Source of the DNA: Streptomyces glomeratus
Lineage (GTDB): Bacteria; Actinomycetota; Actinomycetes; Streptomycetales; Streptomycetaceae
Reading direction: 5' to 3'
Assembly: GCF_021462825.1 (NCBI RefSeq)
Contig: NZ_JAKEEB010000035.1
Coordinates: 21,834 to 85,833, forward strand
DNA length: 64,000 nt
Shown here: positions 50,545 to 59,841 of the stretch, one piece after another
Layout: each line of letters opens with the position of its first letter
Position numbering within the stretch: position 1 is the first letter of the stretch
Translations under genes and position numbers: made by a program
Notes under the pieces: generated by a model
Seen by the model: the letters and a program-made list of their open reading frames with translations, nothing else
What the model was told of the DNA's origin: nothing
Databases searched by the model: none

Positions 50545-50805
50545 TTGCTCTTCGTACACGGCGGCCCCACCACCGCCATCGTCAAAGGGCCCACGGGAGA
50601 ATCCGTGGTCCTGCTCTCCGGCGAGTTGCCGGCCGATCTCACCGACGCCGCCATCGGTGAACTGCTCGATCTCGCGGCGGCCGTCCTGAGCGAGGACGAA
50701 CTCGCACTGTTCGACCAGTGCCTCGCCATGCTCCGCCGCGGCGAGGGGCCCACCCCGCAGCGCATCGAGGTCAACGGCGCCGTGCTCACCGTCTACCGCG
50801 AGTGA
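50545..50805 (+). CDS. Small hypothetical protein
   Basis: 86 residues from a TTG start preceded by GGGGGG. Mixed alpha/beta, with SVVLLSGELPADLTDAAIGEL and a helix ELALFDQCLAMLRRGEGP, ending in a strand AVLTVYRE. No family recognised. It lies in the same direction as the HTH gene; a TAGTCT ~50 bp upstream is a possible -10. Confidence 0.6.
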   Translation: MLFVHGGPTTAIVKGPTGESVVLLSGELPADLTDAAIGELLDLAAAVLSEDELALFDQCLAMLRRGEGPTPQRIEVNGAVLTVYRE

Positions 50806-50952
50806 CCGGTGGAGCCGCCACCGGGCGCGGAGACCACCTCGTACGCAATTCCGGACACCAGGAGCATGGCCTCGGGCCCCGGAGCAGGGCACCATCACGG
50901 CCATGGGAAAGACCGCACCGTTGCACCACCGCCCAGTCCTCCGGGCGGCGCC

Positions 50953-51051
50953 ATGAGCCCGGCCCGCATCCCCGGCCTGATCGTGCCGCTCGTCTTCCTG
51001 TTCGCCCTCGTGGCCGGTGCCGTGTGGTACTGGCGGCACCGTGGCGACTAG
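50953..51051 (+). CDS. Possible single-span membrane peptide
   Basis: 32 residues: IPGLIVPLVFLFALVAGAVW spans the membrane, followed by a basic end. Its ATG overlaps the TGA of a 17-codon frame starting at 50903 (ATGA coupling). Short but membrane-like in composition. Confidence 0.4.
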   Translation: MSPARIPGLIVPLVFLFALVAGAVWYWRHRGD

Positions 51052-51123
51052 TGGCTTTCGCTCGGTTCGGACCCGGGCTGATCCCGGCTGAATCCCCAGG
51101 CCGCGTCGCCTCGGCCCCTCAGG

Positions 51124-51669
51124 TCAGCTCGGTCCTCGTTCCGCCTGCTCGCGCAGGAACGTGCTGATCTGTCCAGCCAGGATCTCCGACACACCGTCGG
51201 GACGGGCACCGGATTCGGCCATGCCGTCAGGCGCGCTCAGATCACCGGACCACAGATACCGGTCGGCCCATTCGTCGCCCGCTTTGATCTGCACCTGAAT
51301 GTCGACGAGGGTCAGGCAGGACTCCGGGGCGGCCGCGTACAGTACCGCGGTCGCGCGGCGCAGCGGATAAAGATCGAAGCCCTCGATGAACTGCGAGTTG
51401 CGCCAGTCGAGGAAGGCGCTCTCGCCGTCGGGGCCGGTACGGATGTCCAGTTGACCGTCTTCGAGGTGGATGCCGACGACGTCCCCTCCGCGGTTTTCCA
51501 CGGTCACCCGGAAGCGGAAATAGGTCAGGCCCTCGGCTGCGTCGTCCCGCCCGCGCGGCGGCTCCGCCTTTTCCAGGCGGTGTACGCGGATACGCAGACC
51601 GGCATGCTCGTCCGAGCATTCCTGCCAGTCGCCGATCATCTGGGGCTCGCGCACAGTCCACCTCTCCAC
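51124..51669 (-). CDS. Hypothetical protein, predicted beta-sandwich
   Basis: 181 residues. Alternating hydrophobic strands such as LTYFRFRVTVENRGGDVVGIHLED and LTLVDIQVQIKAG suggest a beta-sandwich without a signal peptide; the C-terminus is helical. GTG start at 51669. No family recognised. Confidence 0.65.
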   Translation of the reverse strand: MERWTVREPQMIGDWQECSDEHAGLRIRVHRLEKAEPPRGRDDAAEGLTYFRFRVTVENRGGDVVGIHLEDGQLDIRTGPDGESAFLDWRNSQFIEGFDLYPLRRATAVLYAAAPESCLTLVDIQVQIKAGDEWADRYLWSGDLSAPDGMAESGARPDGVSEILAGQISTFLREQAERGPS

Positions 51670-51904
51670 TTCCGCGCCTCGTTTCCTATCCGCGCGCGCA
51701 ACAAAGTGTCAAATGCGGCGAACCCCACGTGGCCAGCGATTTTCCTCTTCTTGATCACCGATCAAGCCGTGCGCAGCAAGGATCGGCCGAAGGACCCGGG
51801 AGGGCCGATCGCGCACGTGTCGCACATCACGCCCCACATGGCCCGCGGCCGCGGACCCGGGGCGCTTTCGCAGGCGCACAGAGGCGGCTGGCACACTGCA
51901 CGCC

Positions 51905-52405
51905 ATGGCCCCGATCACGCCCGCCCGCGCACTGCGCCTGCTCGTCACCGGGCTGGTCTGCCTGACCACCGCGAGCGGCGCCCTCATCGGCGCGCTCTTC
52001 GGCGGAGCCCGGATCGCCCTGGCCGCCGCGGTGTGCGCCGGTGCGGCGACCGCGCTCTGCGCGTTCTTCTTCCGCCGACGGGCGCTGGCGCACTTCGCCG
52101 CGGCCGGGCGGCAGGCCGGTGCACGGGGCTACGCCGAAGGCATCGCCCACGGGGTGCTCCTGCACGTCGCCGCGTACGAGGCCGCGGTCTTCCCGCACAC
52201 GGGGCCGACGGGGGTCACCGCGGAGGAGCGGGCCGCGCGGCGCACGGTCGCGTACCGGATGGCCGCGCTCGACGAAGTGCCCCGGCTGGTGCGGGAGGCC
52301 GCGGCCGACGCGCTGGCGGCCCTCGACGCCGCCGACCGTACCCGTGCCGAGGAGGCCCTCGCCCACCTCGCCTCGACCGTACGGCAGGAGTACGCCCGGC
52401 CCTGA
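51905..52405 (+). CDS. Hypothetical membrane protein
   Basis: 166 residues. Two N-terminal hydrophobic helices (LLVTGLVCLTTASGALIGALF and an Ala-rich one) anchor a cytoplasmic, Ala/Arg/Glu-rich helical domain. No ribosome-binding site is obvious before the ATG. Function unknown. Confidence 0.6.
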   Translation: MAPITPARALRLLVTGLVCLTTASGALIGALFGGARIALAAAVCAGAATALCAFFFRRRALAHFAAAGRQAGARGYAEGIAHGVLLHVAAYEAAVFPHTGPTGVTAEERAARRTVAYRMAALDEVPRLVREAAADALAALDAADRTRAEEALAHLASTVRQEYARP

Positions 52406-52513
52406 GCGGCCGGGCGACCGCGGTGTGCCTCTTCGCCGTTCCGGTGCGGACGCTGCCGATCGTGGCCCCTTCGCCGTTGAGCAAGGTCATACCGTGCCGA
52501 CGTAGCAAAGGAC

Positions 52514-54235
52514 ATGACGATGCACGCACAGCGGTCGCTGCTCACAGCCGACGACGGACGCACCGCGGACTTCGGTGCCGCGTCGGACGGCGGGCACGAG
52601 GGCCGGCTCCGCTGGGAGCGGCTGCGGCGCCATCGGCGGCCGCTGCTCGCGCTGCTGGTGGTCACGCTGCTCGCGCAGATGGCGGTCGCGATGGTCACCA
52701 CCGCCGTACGGCAGACACCCACCATCGACGAACCGGTCTACGTGGGCACGGCGGTGGTGTACGTCCGGGAGCACAGCCTGCGCTTCAACCCGGAGCATCC
52801 GCCGCTCGGCAAGCTGATCGTCGCGACCGGTGCGGTGTTCGCGCATCCGCATCTGAAGCCCGGCTTCGCGGGCGACCAGGGGCGGTTGGGACGACGGCTG
52901 CTGTACGAGTCCGGCAACGACCCGTGGCGGGTCATGTTCTGGGCCCGGCTGCCGGTGATCGTGGTGACGCTGCTGTTCGGGCTGGTCGTCTTCGGATTCG
53001 CGAGCGACCTCGTGGGACGGGTGGGCGGACTGGCCGCGCTGGCCCTGTACACGTTCTCCCCCGATCTGATCACCAACGGCTCCCTGGCCACCCTGGATGT
53101 GCCCGCCGCGGGTTTCGTGGTGACCGCGGCGTGGATGCTGTGGCGGGCCCGGCGGCGACCGCCGGCGTATCTGCCGCTCGCCGGTGTGGCGGCGGGGGCC
53201 GCCGTCGCCACGAAGATGAGCACGCTGCCCGCGGTCCCCGTCCTGCTGGCGCTGGCCGCCTGGTCGTACTGGCGGGCGACGGGAGGCACGGCTCCCCGGT
53301 GGCGGCGTGCGGCGCACGCCCTGGCGGCGGCCGCCGGTGTCGCGCTGGTCCTGGTGGCAGTGGTGTGGGCGGTGTATCTGGCCGTGGATCCCCGGCTGCG
53401 GTGGACGCCACCGGCGAACGTGCCGGCGGTGCATGGGCTGCGGGGCCTGCTGATCGACTGGCTGCCGCTCCCCGACGCGTACCGGGACGGGATGCGGATC
53501 CAGTTCGGCTTCGAGAACGCGCGATGGCGCGGCTTTCTGTTCGGCCGCCTCTACACCGGTGCCCTGTGGTACTACCTGCCGGCCGCGCTGCTGGTGAAGA
53601 CGCCGCTCGGCATGCTGGCGCTGTGGCTGGCCGGCGCGGCTGCCATGGCGGCGGCGCCCCCGCTGCGGGCCGCCGTGCCGTATGTGCTGGTGGTGCCGGC
53701 GGTGCTGCTGGCCGCGGCCATGCAGGGCTCGCGCGACCTCGGGGTGCGCTACGCCCTGTTCGTACCGGTGTTCCTGGCCGTCGCGGCCGCATGTGTGCTC
53801 GCGCTGCGACGGCGGTGGGCGTACGCCGTGACGGCGGTACTGGTCCTGTTCGTCGCGGTCAGCTCACTGCGGACCTACCCGTACTACCTTCCGTACTCCA
53901 ACGAGGCCTTCGGGGGTCCCTCGCAGACCCATCTCAGGCTCCACGACTCGAACGTCGACTGGGGCCAGGACCTGGGGCGGCTCGCCGACCGCCTGCGCCA
54001 GCGCTACCCGCGGGAGCGGGACGTCTGGCTCGTCTACAAGGGCAGCGGCGTGCCCTCCTGGTACGGCATCCACGGCCGCGACCCGCTGAAGGTCCGGCCG
54101 GACCGGGTGCACGGACTGCTCGTCGTGTCCGACACGTCGATCGCCAAGGCAGAGGGCCGGCTGAAGCGCCTGATCCGCGGCAGCAAGGCGATCGACGACG
54201 TCGGTCATTCGATCACGATCTTCCGGCGGCCCTGA
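52514..54235 (+). CDS. GT39-like membrane glycosyltransferase
   Basis: 573 residues with ~10 hydrophobic segments and the GT39/PMT-like N-terminal loop motif TIDEPVYVG followed by FNPEHPPLGKLI; such enzymes use polyprenyl-phosphate sugars outside the membrane. The C-terminal ~100 residues form an extracytoplasmic domain containing DSNVDWGQDLGRL. Substrate unknown. Confidence 0.82.
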   Translation: MTMHAQRSLLTADDGRTADFGAASDGGHEGRLRWERLRRHRRPLLALLVVTLLAQMAVAMVTTAVRQTPTIDEPVYVGTAVVYVREHSLRFNPEHPPLGKLIVATGAVFAHPHLKPGFAGDQGRLGRRLLYESGNDPWRVMFWARLPVIVVTLLFGLVVFGFASDLVGRVGGLAALALYTFSPDLITNGSLATLDVPAAGFVVTAAWMLWRARRRPPAYLPLAGVAAGAAVATKMSTLPAVPVLLALAAWSYWRATGGTAPRWRRAAHALAAAAGVALVLVAVVWAVYLAVDPRLRWTPPANVPAVHGLRGLLIDWLPLPDAYRDGMRIQFGFENARWRGFLFGRLYTGALWYYLPAALLVKTPLGMLALWLAGAAAMAAAPPLRAAVPYVLVVPAVLLAAAMQGSRDLGVRYALFVPVFLAVAAACVLALRRRWAYAVTAVLVLFVAVSSLRTYPYYLPYSNEAFGGPSQTHLRLHDSNVDWGQDLGRLADRLRQRYPRERDVWLVYKGSGVPSWYGIHGRDPLKVRPDRVHGLLVVSDTSIAKAEGRLKRLIRGSKAIDDVGHSITIFRRP

Positions 54236-54236
54236 G

Positions 54237-55664
54237 TCAGGGACCGGACGGTTTGCCCGCCGTGCCGATCCAGGCGTGGAACAGCGCGCCCAGGTCCTTG
54301 CCCGACAGCCGTTCCGAGAGACGGACGAACTGCGCCGTGGTCCCGTGGCCGCCCCGGCGCCCGGCCGCCCAGGCGCGCAGAATGCGGAAGAAGACCGGGT
54401 CGCCGACGGTCGTGCGCAGCCGGTGCAGGGCCATGGCGCCCCTGGCGTAGACGGGAGTGTCGAAGAGGTGGGCCCCGCTGCCCGGATCGGCGGGCGGGAA
54501 GGCCCACAGGCCGTCGCTCGCGGGGCGGGCGTAGAGCGCGTCGAAGGTGTGCTGCGCCGTCGCGCCTCCGTGCTGTTCTGCGTAGAGCCACTCGGCGTAG
54601 GTCGCGAAGCCCTCGTTGAGCCATATGTCCTGCCAGCGGGTCAGGCCGACCGAGTCGCCGAACCACTGGTGGGCGCTCTCGTGGACGAGGGTGCTCAGGT
54701 CGGGTGCCCGGTCGTAGAGGGGCCGGGTCTGCGTCTCCAGGGCGTAGCCGACCTGCGGGGCCTTGTCGACGATGGCTCCGGCCGCGCGGAAGGGGTAGCG
54801 GCCGAAGAGCCTGCTCTCCCAGGCGAGGACGGACGGCAGCTTCTTGAGGACGGGGTCCGCGGCGGACGCGGCACGCGGGTCGACGGCGTTGTAGACCTCG
54901 ATGCCGTCCCGGGTGGTGGAGCGCTCGACCTTGAACGTCCCGACGGTCGCGGTGGCCAGGTACGCGGCCATGGGTTCCGACTGGCGCCAGTGGAAGGTGG
55001 TGTGCCCGTGCGCGGTCTTCCGGCCGAGGAGGACACCGTTGGAGACAGCGGTGCGGCCCTGCGGGACCGTGATGGTGATGTCGTACGACGCCTTGTCCCG
55101 GGGGTGGCCGTTCGTGGGGAACCAGGTCATGGCGCCCTGCGGCTCGCCCGCCACGAACGCGCCGTCGTCGGTGGGGATCCAGCCGTCGAGCGAGCCGTCG
55201 GGGTCGGTGACCGGCCGGGGCCTGCCCTGGTAGCTCACGGCGACACGGAAGTCGTGGCCCTTGCGCGGCGCGTGCTTCGGGAAGACGAGGAGTTCCTGTC
55301 CGTCACGGCGGAAGGACGCCTTCATGTGGTCGACGGTGACTCCGGTGACCGTCAGGCCTTTGAGGTCGAGGTCGAAGCGGGTGAGGCGCTGGGTGGCCCG
55401 GGCGAGCAGGACGGCCTGCCCGTCGAGATGGCCGCTGCCCGGGTCGTAGCGGAGGGTCAGGCCGTAATGACGGACGTCGTAGCCGCCGTTGCCCTCGAGC
55501 GGGAAGTACGGGTCTCCCGCGCCGGACGAGCCGACGGTGCCGGCCGCGGCGGGTCCCGCCGCCGCAAGCAGGGCGGCGAGGGCCACGGGAACCGTTCCCG
55601 CGACGGCCTGCCGGGGAAGGACGGTGCTGCTGCGTCTGCGGGTCTGCCTAGGGGGTGGCGTCAC
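54237..55664 (-). CDS. Secreted M1 family aminopeptidase
   Basis: 475 residues. Signal peptide (VALAALLAAAGPAAAG), then a beta-rich N-domain and the M1 catalytic core: zinc motif HESAH at 328-332, the third ligand Glu351 in NEGFATYAEWLY, and VYARGAMALH with the catalytic tyrosine. The exopeptidase GAMEN motif is not evident, so its specificity could differ from classic aminopeptidase N. GTG start at 55664 after GGAGT. Convergent with the GT39 gene, one base apart. Confidence 0.88.
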   Translation of the reverse strand: MTPPPRQTRRRSSTVLPRQAVAGTVPVALAALLAAAGPAAAGTVGSSGAGDPYFPLEGNGGYDVRHYGLTLRYDPGSGHLDGQAVLLARATQRLTRFDLDLKGLTVTGVTVDHMKASFRRDGQELLVFPKHAPRKGHDFRVAVSYQGRPRPVTDPDGSLDGWIPTDDGAFVAGEPQGAMTWFPTNGHPRDKASYDITITVPQGRTAVSNGVLLGRKTAHGHTTFHWRQSEPMAAYLATATVGTFKVERSTTRDGIEVYNAVDPRAASAADPVLKKLPSVLAWESRLFGRYPFRAAGAIVDKAPQVGYALETQTRPLYDRAPDLSTLVHESAHQWFGDSVGLTRWQDIWLNEGFATYAEWLYAEQHGGATAQHTFDALYARPASDGLWAFPPADPGSGAHLFDTPVYARGAMALHRLRTTVGDPVFFRILRAWAAGRRGGHGTTAQFVRLSERLSGKDLGALFHAWIGTAGKPSGP

Positions 55665-55795
55665 GGTGACTCCTGTGGAGGGCGGTGGCCGACGGCCGTC
55701 AGCCTAGGGCGCGGCGTCGCCCCGGAATCACCACTGTTCGGTCAAGTTCCTTGCGGCACAGGCCGGTTTGAACACGCACCGGGAGGCGGATCCGC

Positions 55796-55860
55796 TCAAG
55801 CCCCTCCTGTTCAAGCCCCTCCCGCTCAAGCCCCTCCTGTTCAAACCCCTTCTGTTCAAG
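55796..55860. repeat. 15-bp tandem repeat, four copies plus a partial
   Basis: Unit TCAAGCCCCTCCTGT, varying slightly between copies, ending ~28 bp before the oxidoreductase ATG. Lies in the promoter region between divergent genes. Confidence 0.85.
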
Positions 55861-55888
55861 CCCGCGGAGACGTGATGGAGTTCGTTCC

Positions 55889-56782
55889 ATGACTGACCTG
55901 CTGCCGCCGTGGGCCGGGGAGCCGGTGAGGGTCGGGCTCGTCGGCGCCGGGCCCTGGGCGCGCGCCGTGCACGCGCGGGTGCTGGCGGCCGGGCCCGAGA
56001 CCCGTCTGACGGCGGTGTGGGCGCGCCGCGAGGAGGCGGCCCGCGAGATCGCGGCCCCGTACGGCGCGAAAGCCACCGCCCGGTTCGAGGAACTGCTGGA
56101 CGCGTGCGAGGCGGTGGCCTTCTCGGTGCCCCCGGCCGTCCAGGCCGAGCTGGCCGGGCGGGCCGCGCGGGCGGGCAGGGCCCTGCTGCTGGAGAAGCCG
56201 CTCGGACCGGATCTGTCCTCGGCGCGGCGGCTCGCGGACGCGGTCGGGGAGGCGGCTGTCGTCTCGCAGCTCGTTCTGTCCAACCGTTACCACCCCGCGG
56301 CCCGTCGGTTCCTGGCCGCCGCGCGGCGGACGGAGGTCGCCGGCGCGCGCTCCCACGGGCTGAGCGGCGCCTTCCTGGGCGGCGACTTCGCGACCCCGTG
56401 GCGCCTGGAGCACGGCGCGCTGCTCGACGTGGGGCCGCATCTGCTCGATCTGCTGGACGCGGCGGTCGGTCCCGTCGCCCGGGTACGCGGCACCGGAGAT
56501 CCCCGGCGCTGGATCGAGCTGACGTGCGAGCACACCACGGGGGCGATCAGTCAGTGCTCGCTGTCGGGCTCGGTGAACGTCCCGCGGGGCGGCACGCGCA
56601 TCGAGCTGTTCGGACCGCTACCTCCTCTCGTGTACGACTCCGGCGGGCTCGACTACGAGGAGGCCTGGCCGGTGCTGCGGCGCGAGTTCGCCACCGCCGT
56701 GCGCACCGGGGTGCCCGGCGAGCTGGACGCCCGGAGGGGGCTGCGGCTGCAGGAGCTGATCGCTCAGGCCGCGCAGGGTTAG
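55889..56782 (+). CDS. Gfo/Idh/MocA-family oxidoreductase
   Basis: 297 residues. Rossmann start VRVGLVGAGPWARAVHARVL, the family EKPLG motif with the catalytic Lys, and a C-terminal beta-sheet domain with WRLEHGALLDVGPHLLDLLD. An NAD(P)-dependent sugar or inositol dehydrogenase activity is typical; substrate unknown. Confidence 0.88.
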   Translation: MTDLLPPWAGEPVRVGLVGAGPWARAVHARVLAAGPETRLTAVWARREEAAREIAAPYGAKATARFEELLDACEAVAFSVPPAVQAELAGRAARAGRALLLEKPLGPDLSSARRLADAVGEAAVVSQLVLSNRYHPAARRFLAAARRTEVAGARSHGLSGAFLGGDFATPWRLEHGALLDVGPHLLDLLDAAVGPVARVRGTGDPRRWIELTCEHTTGAISQCSLSGSVNVPRGGTRIELFGPLPPLVYDSGGLDYEEAWPVLRREFATAVRTGVPGELDARRGLRLQELIAQAAQG

Positions 56783-56854
56783 CTCGGGCGCCGTTCAGGG
56801 GAAAACGCCGGGCCGGGGCGCGTGACGGCGCCCGGTGGTGTCCACAACTGACCC

Positions 56855-57820
56855 GTGAGACTTCCGCTGATCGCCCCCATGCTCGCCACTCCCGGCTCGC
56901 TGCCGCCCTCCCGGCAGGACGACCGATGGGCGTACGAGACCAAGCAGGACGGGCAGCGCGCGGTGGTCTATCTGCCCGGTGACGGCAGCCTGGAACTGCG
57001 TGCCCGGTCCGGGGAGGTCATCACGGGGGCGTACCCCGAGCTGCGTCCGCTGGGGGGCGTCCTCGGCGCCACGCCCGCCGTGCTGGACGGGGAGGTGGTG
57101 GCGCCGGACGAGCGGGGGCGGGGAGACTTCCAGCGGCTCCAGTCCCGTATGGGGCTGGCCCACGCCCCGGCGCTGGCGGCGCACCGCGCCGCGCAGACGC
57201 CCGTGCACCTGGTGCTGTTCGACGTGATGTTCCTGCGGCGCGACCTCACGGCTCTGCCCTACGCACGGCGACGGGAGGAGTTGGAGGCGCTCGCGCTGGC
57301 GGGGCCGCACTGGTCGACGCCGGGCGCCATCGTGGGACACGGCGCACAGGCCCTGGAGGCGACGCGGGAAAGCGGTCTGGAGGGGCTGGTGTGCAAGCGG
57401 CTTGACTCGGTGTACGAGCCAGGGGTGCGGTCCCGGTCCTGGATCAAGATCCGCAACGTACGGGCCGTGGACGTGATCGTCGGCGGCTGGCTGCCCGGCC
57501 AGGGCCGGCTGTCGGGCCTGCCGGGGGCACTGCTGGTGGGGCAGCGGGAGGCGGGGCGGCTGCGTTATGTGGGCCGGGTGGGGACGGGCTGGAGCGAGGC
57601 GGAGCGGGTGGAACTCGCCCGGATGCTTCGGGGCGTGGAGTCACGGGTGTGCCCCTTCGACCGGGACCCCCGGGTACCCGGGGCCCGCTGGGTCCTGCCG
57701 CGACTCGTGGGCGAGGTCCGCTACAGCACCCGCACCCGGTCCGGTCTGCTCAGGCAGCCGTCATGGCTGCGGATGCGACCGGACCTGACGCCGGAGGAGT
57801 CGGCCGCCGATCTGCCGTGA
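56855..57820 (+). CDS. ATP-dependent DNA ligase, LigC/LigD-ligase type
   Basis: 321 residues. Motif I Lys30 in KQDGQR is adenylated; motif III FDVMFL, motif IV EGLVCKR and motif V SWIKIRN follow, then an OB-fold domain (~210-320). It matches stand-alone LigC-type enzymes of Streptomyces rather than the multi-domain LigD. Probably a repair ligase. No Ku gene is adjacent. Confidence 0.9.
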   Translation: MRLPLIAPMLATPGSLPPSRQDDRWAYETKQDGQRAVVYLPGDGSLELRARSGEVITGAYPELRPLGGVLGATPAVLDGEVVAPDERGRGDFQRLQSRMGLAHAPALAAHRAAQTPVHLVLFDVMFLRRDLTALPYARRREELEALALAGPHWSTPGAIVGHGAQALEATRESGLEGLVCKRLDSVYEPGVRSRSWIKIRNVRAVDVIVGGWLPGQGRLSGLPGALLVGQREAGRLRYVGRVGTGWSEAERVELARMLRGVESRVCPFDRDPRVPGARWVLPRLVGEVRYSTRTRSGLLRQPSWLRMRPDLTPEESAADLP

Positions 57821-57880
57821 CGGGCGCCGGAACCCGGCGTCCCGGCCACGCTGCGTCCGTGCCGGGCGGTGGCCGGCGAC

Positions 57881-58252
57881 TCAGTGGTGACCCGGGCCGC
57901 CGCTGCCGAACGCGCCGCTGGAACCCGGCAGCCAGCGTTTGCGCTGCTGGTCGTCGCAGCGTTTGCTCGCCGCATGGTGGAGCTGGTACGGCATGAGGCG
58001 TTCGCTCTCCTGTACGGCGTGCGGTACCTCTTCGGGCTCCCGGGCCTCCCGCTCCTCGAGGACCGGCCCGCCGTCGGGCAGGTGGGGCTGCTCCTCGGGG
58101 CTCGGTGGTTCCGGTTCCTGGTCACGTACGGACATGCCGAGCCGTACGGCCCAGATCAGTGCCCCGGAGATGACCATGCCGCCGATGAAGGCGACGAACA
58201 CGTTGACCTGTTCCCGCGATACGGCCAGGAGTACATAGCTCACCGTATTCAT
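57881..58252 (-). CDS. DUF6479-like small membrane protein
   Basis: 123 residues from the ATG at 58252: one transmembrane helix (VFVAFIGGMVISGALIWAV) and a Pro/Glu-rich cytoplasmic tail (EPEPPSPEEQPHLPDGG), the pattern of DUF6479 proteins. The last ~35 residues are basic and Gly/Ser rich. Weak ribosome-binding site. Confidence 0.75.
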   Translation of the reverse strand: MNTVSYVLLAVSREQVNVFVAFIGGMVISGALIWAVRLGMSVRDQEPEPPSPEEQPHLPDGGPVLEEREAREPEEVPHAVQESERLMPYQLHHAASKRCDDQQRKRWLPGSSGAFGSGGPGHH

Positions 58253-58260
58253 GACCTGAC

Positions 58261-58345
58261 CATACCCCCGCGGAATGGGAATCGCCCCCCGGGAATTCCT
58301 GGGAATTTCCCGGGATTTTTGGGGAAACCGCTGGAAATGCGGGTG
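58261..58345. other. Low-GC patch with GGGAATTCC-type repeats
   Basis: GGGAATCG, GGGAATTCC, GGGAATTTCC and GGGATTTTTGGGG follow each other here. This is strikingly A/T-rich for the window. It lies just upstream of the DUF6479 gene on the minus strand and could be its promoter or a protein-binding array. Confidence 0.4.
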
Positions 58346-58373
58346 GCGTGGGCCCGGGGAATCGTCCGGGGAA

Positions 58374-58389
58374 GACCGGGCCCCCGGTC
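58374..58389 (-). terminator. Short hairpin after the MFS gene
   Basis: GACCGGG / CCCGGTC with a 2-nt loop, 22 bp after the MFS stop on the minus strand. Confidence 0.5.
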
Positions 58390-58410
58390 CTGTATTCCGC
58401 GACGGGGTGG

Positions 58411-59745
58411 TCAGATCCGGTAGTCGCGCAGGGCCGGTGTCACGACGGCGAGGCCGAGCGTGGCCAGGACCACCAGGAGGCCACCGCCCGCGATGGCCGT
58501 GCGGACACCGAGGGCCGAGCCGACCGTGCCGTGCAGGACGTCCGCGAGACGCGGGCCTCCCGCGACGACGACCGTGAACACTCCCTGCATCCGGCCGCGC
58601 ATCTCGTCGGTGGCGGCCGACAGCAGGATGGCGCCGCGGAAGACCATGGAGACCATGTCCGCCACTCCGGCGGCGGCCAGGAAGGCCACGGCCACCCAGA
58701 GGTTGGTGGTCAGCCCGAGGCCGGTGACGGCCGCGCCCCAGGCGATCACCGACGCGATGACCATGAGGCCGTGGCGGCGGGCGCGGGAGAAGGTGCCGGA
58801 CAGCAGGCCGCCCAGCACCGCGCCGATCGGAATGGCCGCGAACAGCAGTCCGAGCGCGAGTCCTTCTCCGTAGGAAGCGTACGTACGGGCGGCGAGCTGC
58901 GGGAACAGCGCCCGGGGCATGCCCAGCACCATGGCGATGATGTCGGCGAGGAAGGACAGCAACAGCACCTTGTGCAGCGATATGTAGCGGAAGCCCTCGG
59001 CTATCGCCTGCCAGCCGGCGCTGCTCTTCGCAGCCGTCGTCAGGGGCGGCAGCGCGGGAAGCCGTACGACGGCCCACACCGTCACGCACAGGGCGACGGC
59101 GTCGATCAGGTAGAGCTCGGACAGGCCGATCACGGGGATCAGGACGCCCGCCAGGAGGGGGCCCGCCACCAGGCCGGTCTGCATGACCGTGGAGCCGAGC
59201 GCGTTCGCCGCGGGGAGTTCGTCCGCCGGGACCAGGCGGGCGATGGAGGCGTTGCGGGCCGGTGAGTTGAGGCCGAAGAAGGCCTGCTGGAGGGCGAGCA
59301 GCGCCATGAGCACGAACACCGAGTCCAAACCGATGGCCGCCTGGACCCAGAAGAGCACGGACGTGACCGCCAGACCGGAGTTGGTGAGCAGCAGGAGTCG
59401 GCGACGGTCCATGCTGTCGGCGATCGCACCGCCCCACAGGGCGAACAGCACGAGCGGCAGGAGGCCCGCCAGACTCGCGTAGCCCACCCACGCCGAGGAG
59501 CCCGTGATGTCGTAGATCTGCTTGGGCACGGCGACCGCGGTGAGCTGGCTGCCGACGGACGTGACGATCGTCGAGGACCACAGGCGGCGGTAGGCGGGGC
59601 GGCGCAGCGGCCGGGTGTCCATCGCCCAGCGGCGCCAGCCCCGCCCTCGCTCTCCCGTCCCGTCCTGCCCGTCGCCCTGCGCCGCTGTTCCGTTGCCGGT
59701 CGTGCTCTCGCTCGTGTCCACGGACTTCCTAGCTGCCTCGTACAC
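58411..59745 (-). CDS. MFS transporter
   Basis: 444 residues, ~12 hydrophobic segments, ~45-residue polar N-terminus. The MFS signature after helix 2 reads GGAIADSMDRRRLL; LNSPARNASIARLVP is typical of the EntS-like group. Distant relative of the MFS protein at 10269-11654. GTG at 59745 after GGGAAG; a later GTG at 59721 is possible. Probable small-molecule exporter. Confidence 0.85.
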   Translation of the reverse strand: MYEAARKSVDTSESTTGNGTAAQGDGQDGTGERGRGWRRWAMDTRPLRRPAYRRLWSSTIVTSVGSQLTAVAVPKQIYDITGSSAWVGYASLAGLLPLVLFALWGGAIADSMDRRRLLLLTNSGLAVTSVLFWVQAAIGLDSVFVLMALLALQQAFFGLNSPARNASIARLVPADELPAANALGSTVMQTGLVAGPLLAGVLIPVIGLSELYLIDAVALCVTVWAVVRLPALPPLTTAAKSSAGWQAIAEGFRYISLHKVLLLSFLADIIAMVLGMPRALFPQLAARTYASYGEGLALGLLFAAIPIGAVLGGLLSGTFSRARRHGLMVIASVIAWGAAVTGLGLTTNLWVAVAFLAAAGVADMVSMVFRGAILLSAATDEMRGRMQGVFTVVVAGGPRLADVLHGTVGSALGVRTAIAGGGLLVVLATLGLAVVTPALRDYRI

Positions 59746-59841
59746 CTTTTACTTCCCGGTTCACTATCACCGATGGGCCGGTGCTCCCTTCGCGCGGGGC
59801 GGCCCGGCGGCTTCGGCACGGGCCAGGGCTAGGGCTTCGGC

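Noticed and set aside
54276..55892. A 538-codon plus-strand frame opposite the M1 aminopeptidase
   Set aside because: The opposite strand encodes a full M1 enzyme with all zinc ligands; the plus-strand product has no recognisable motif.
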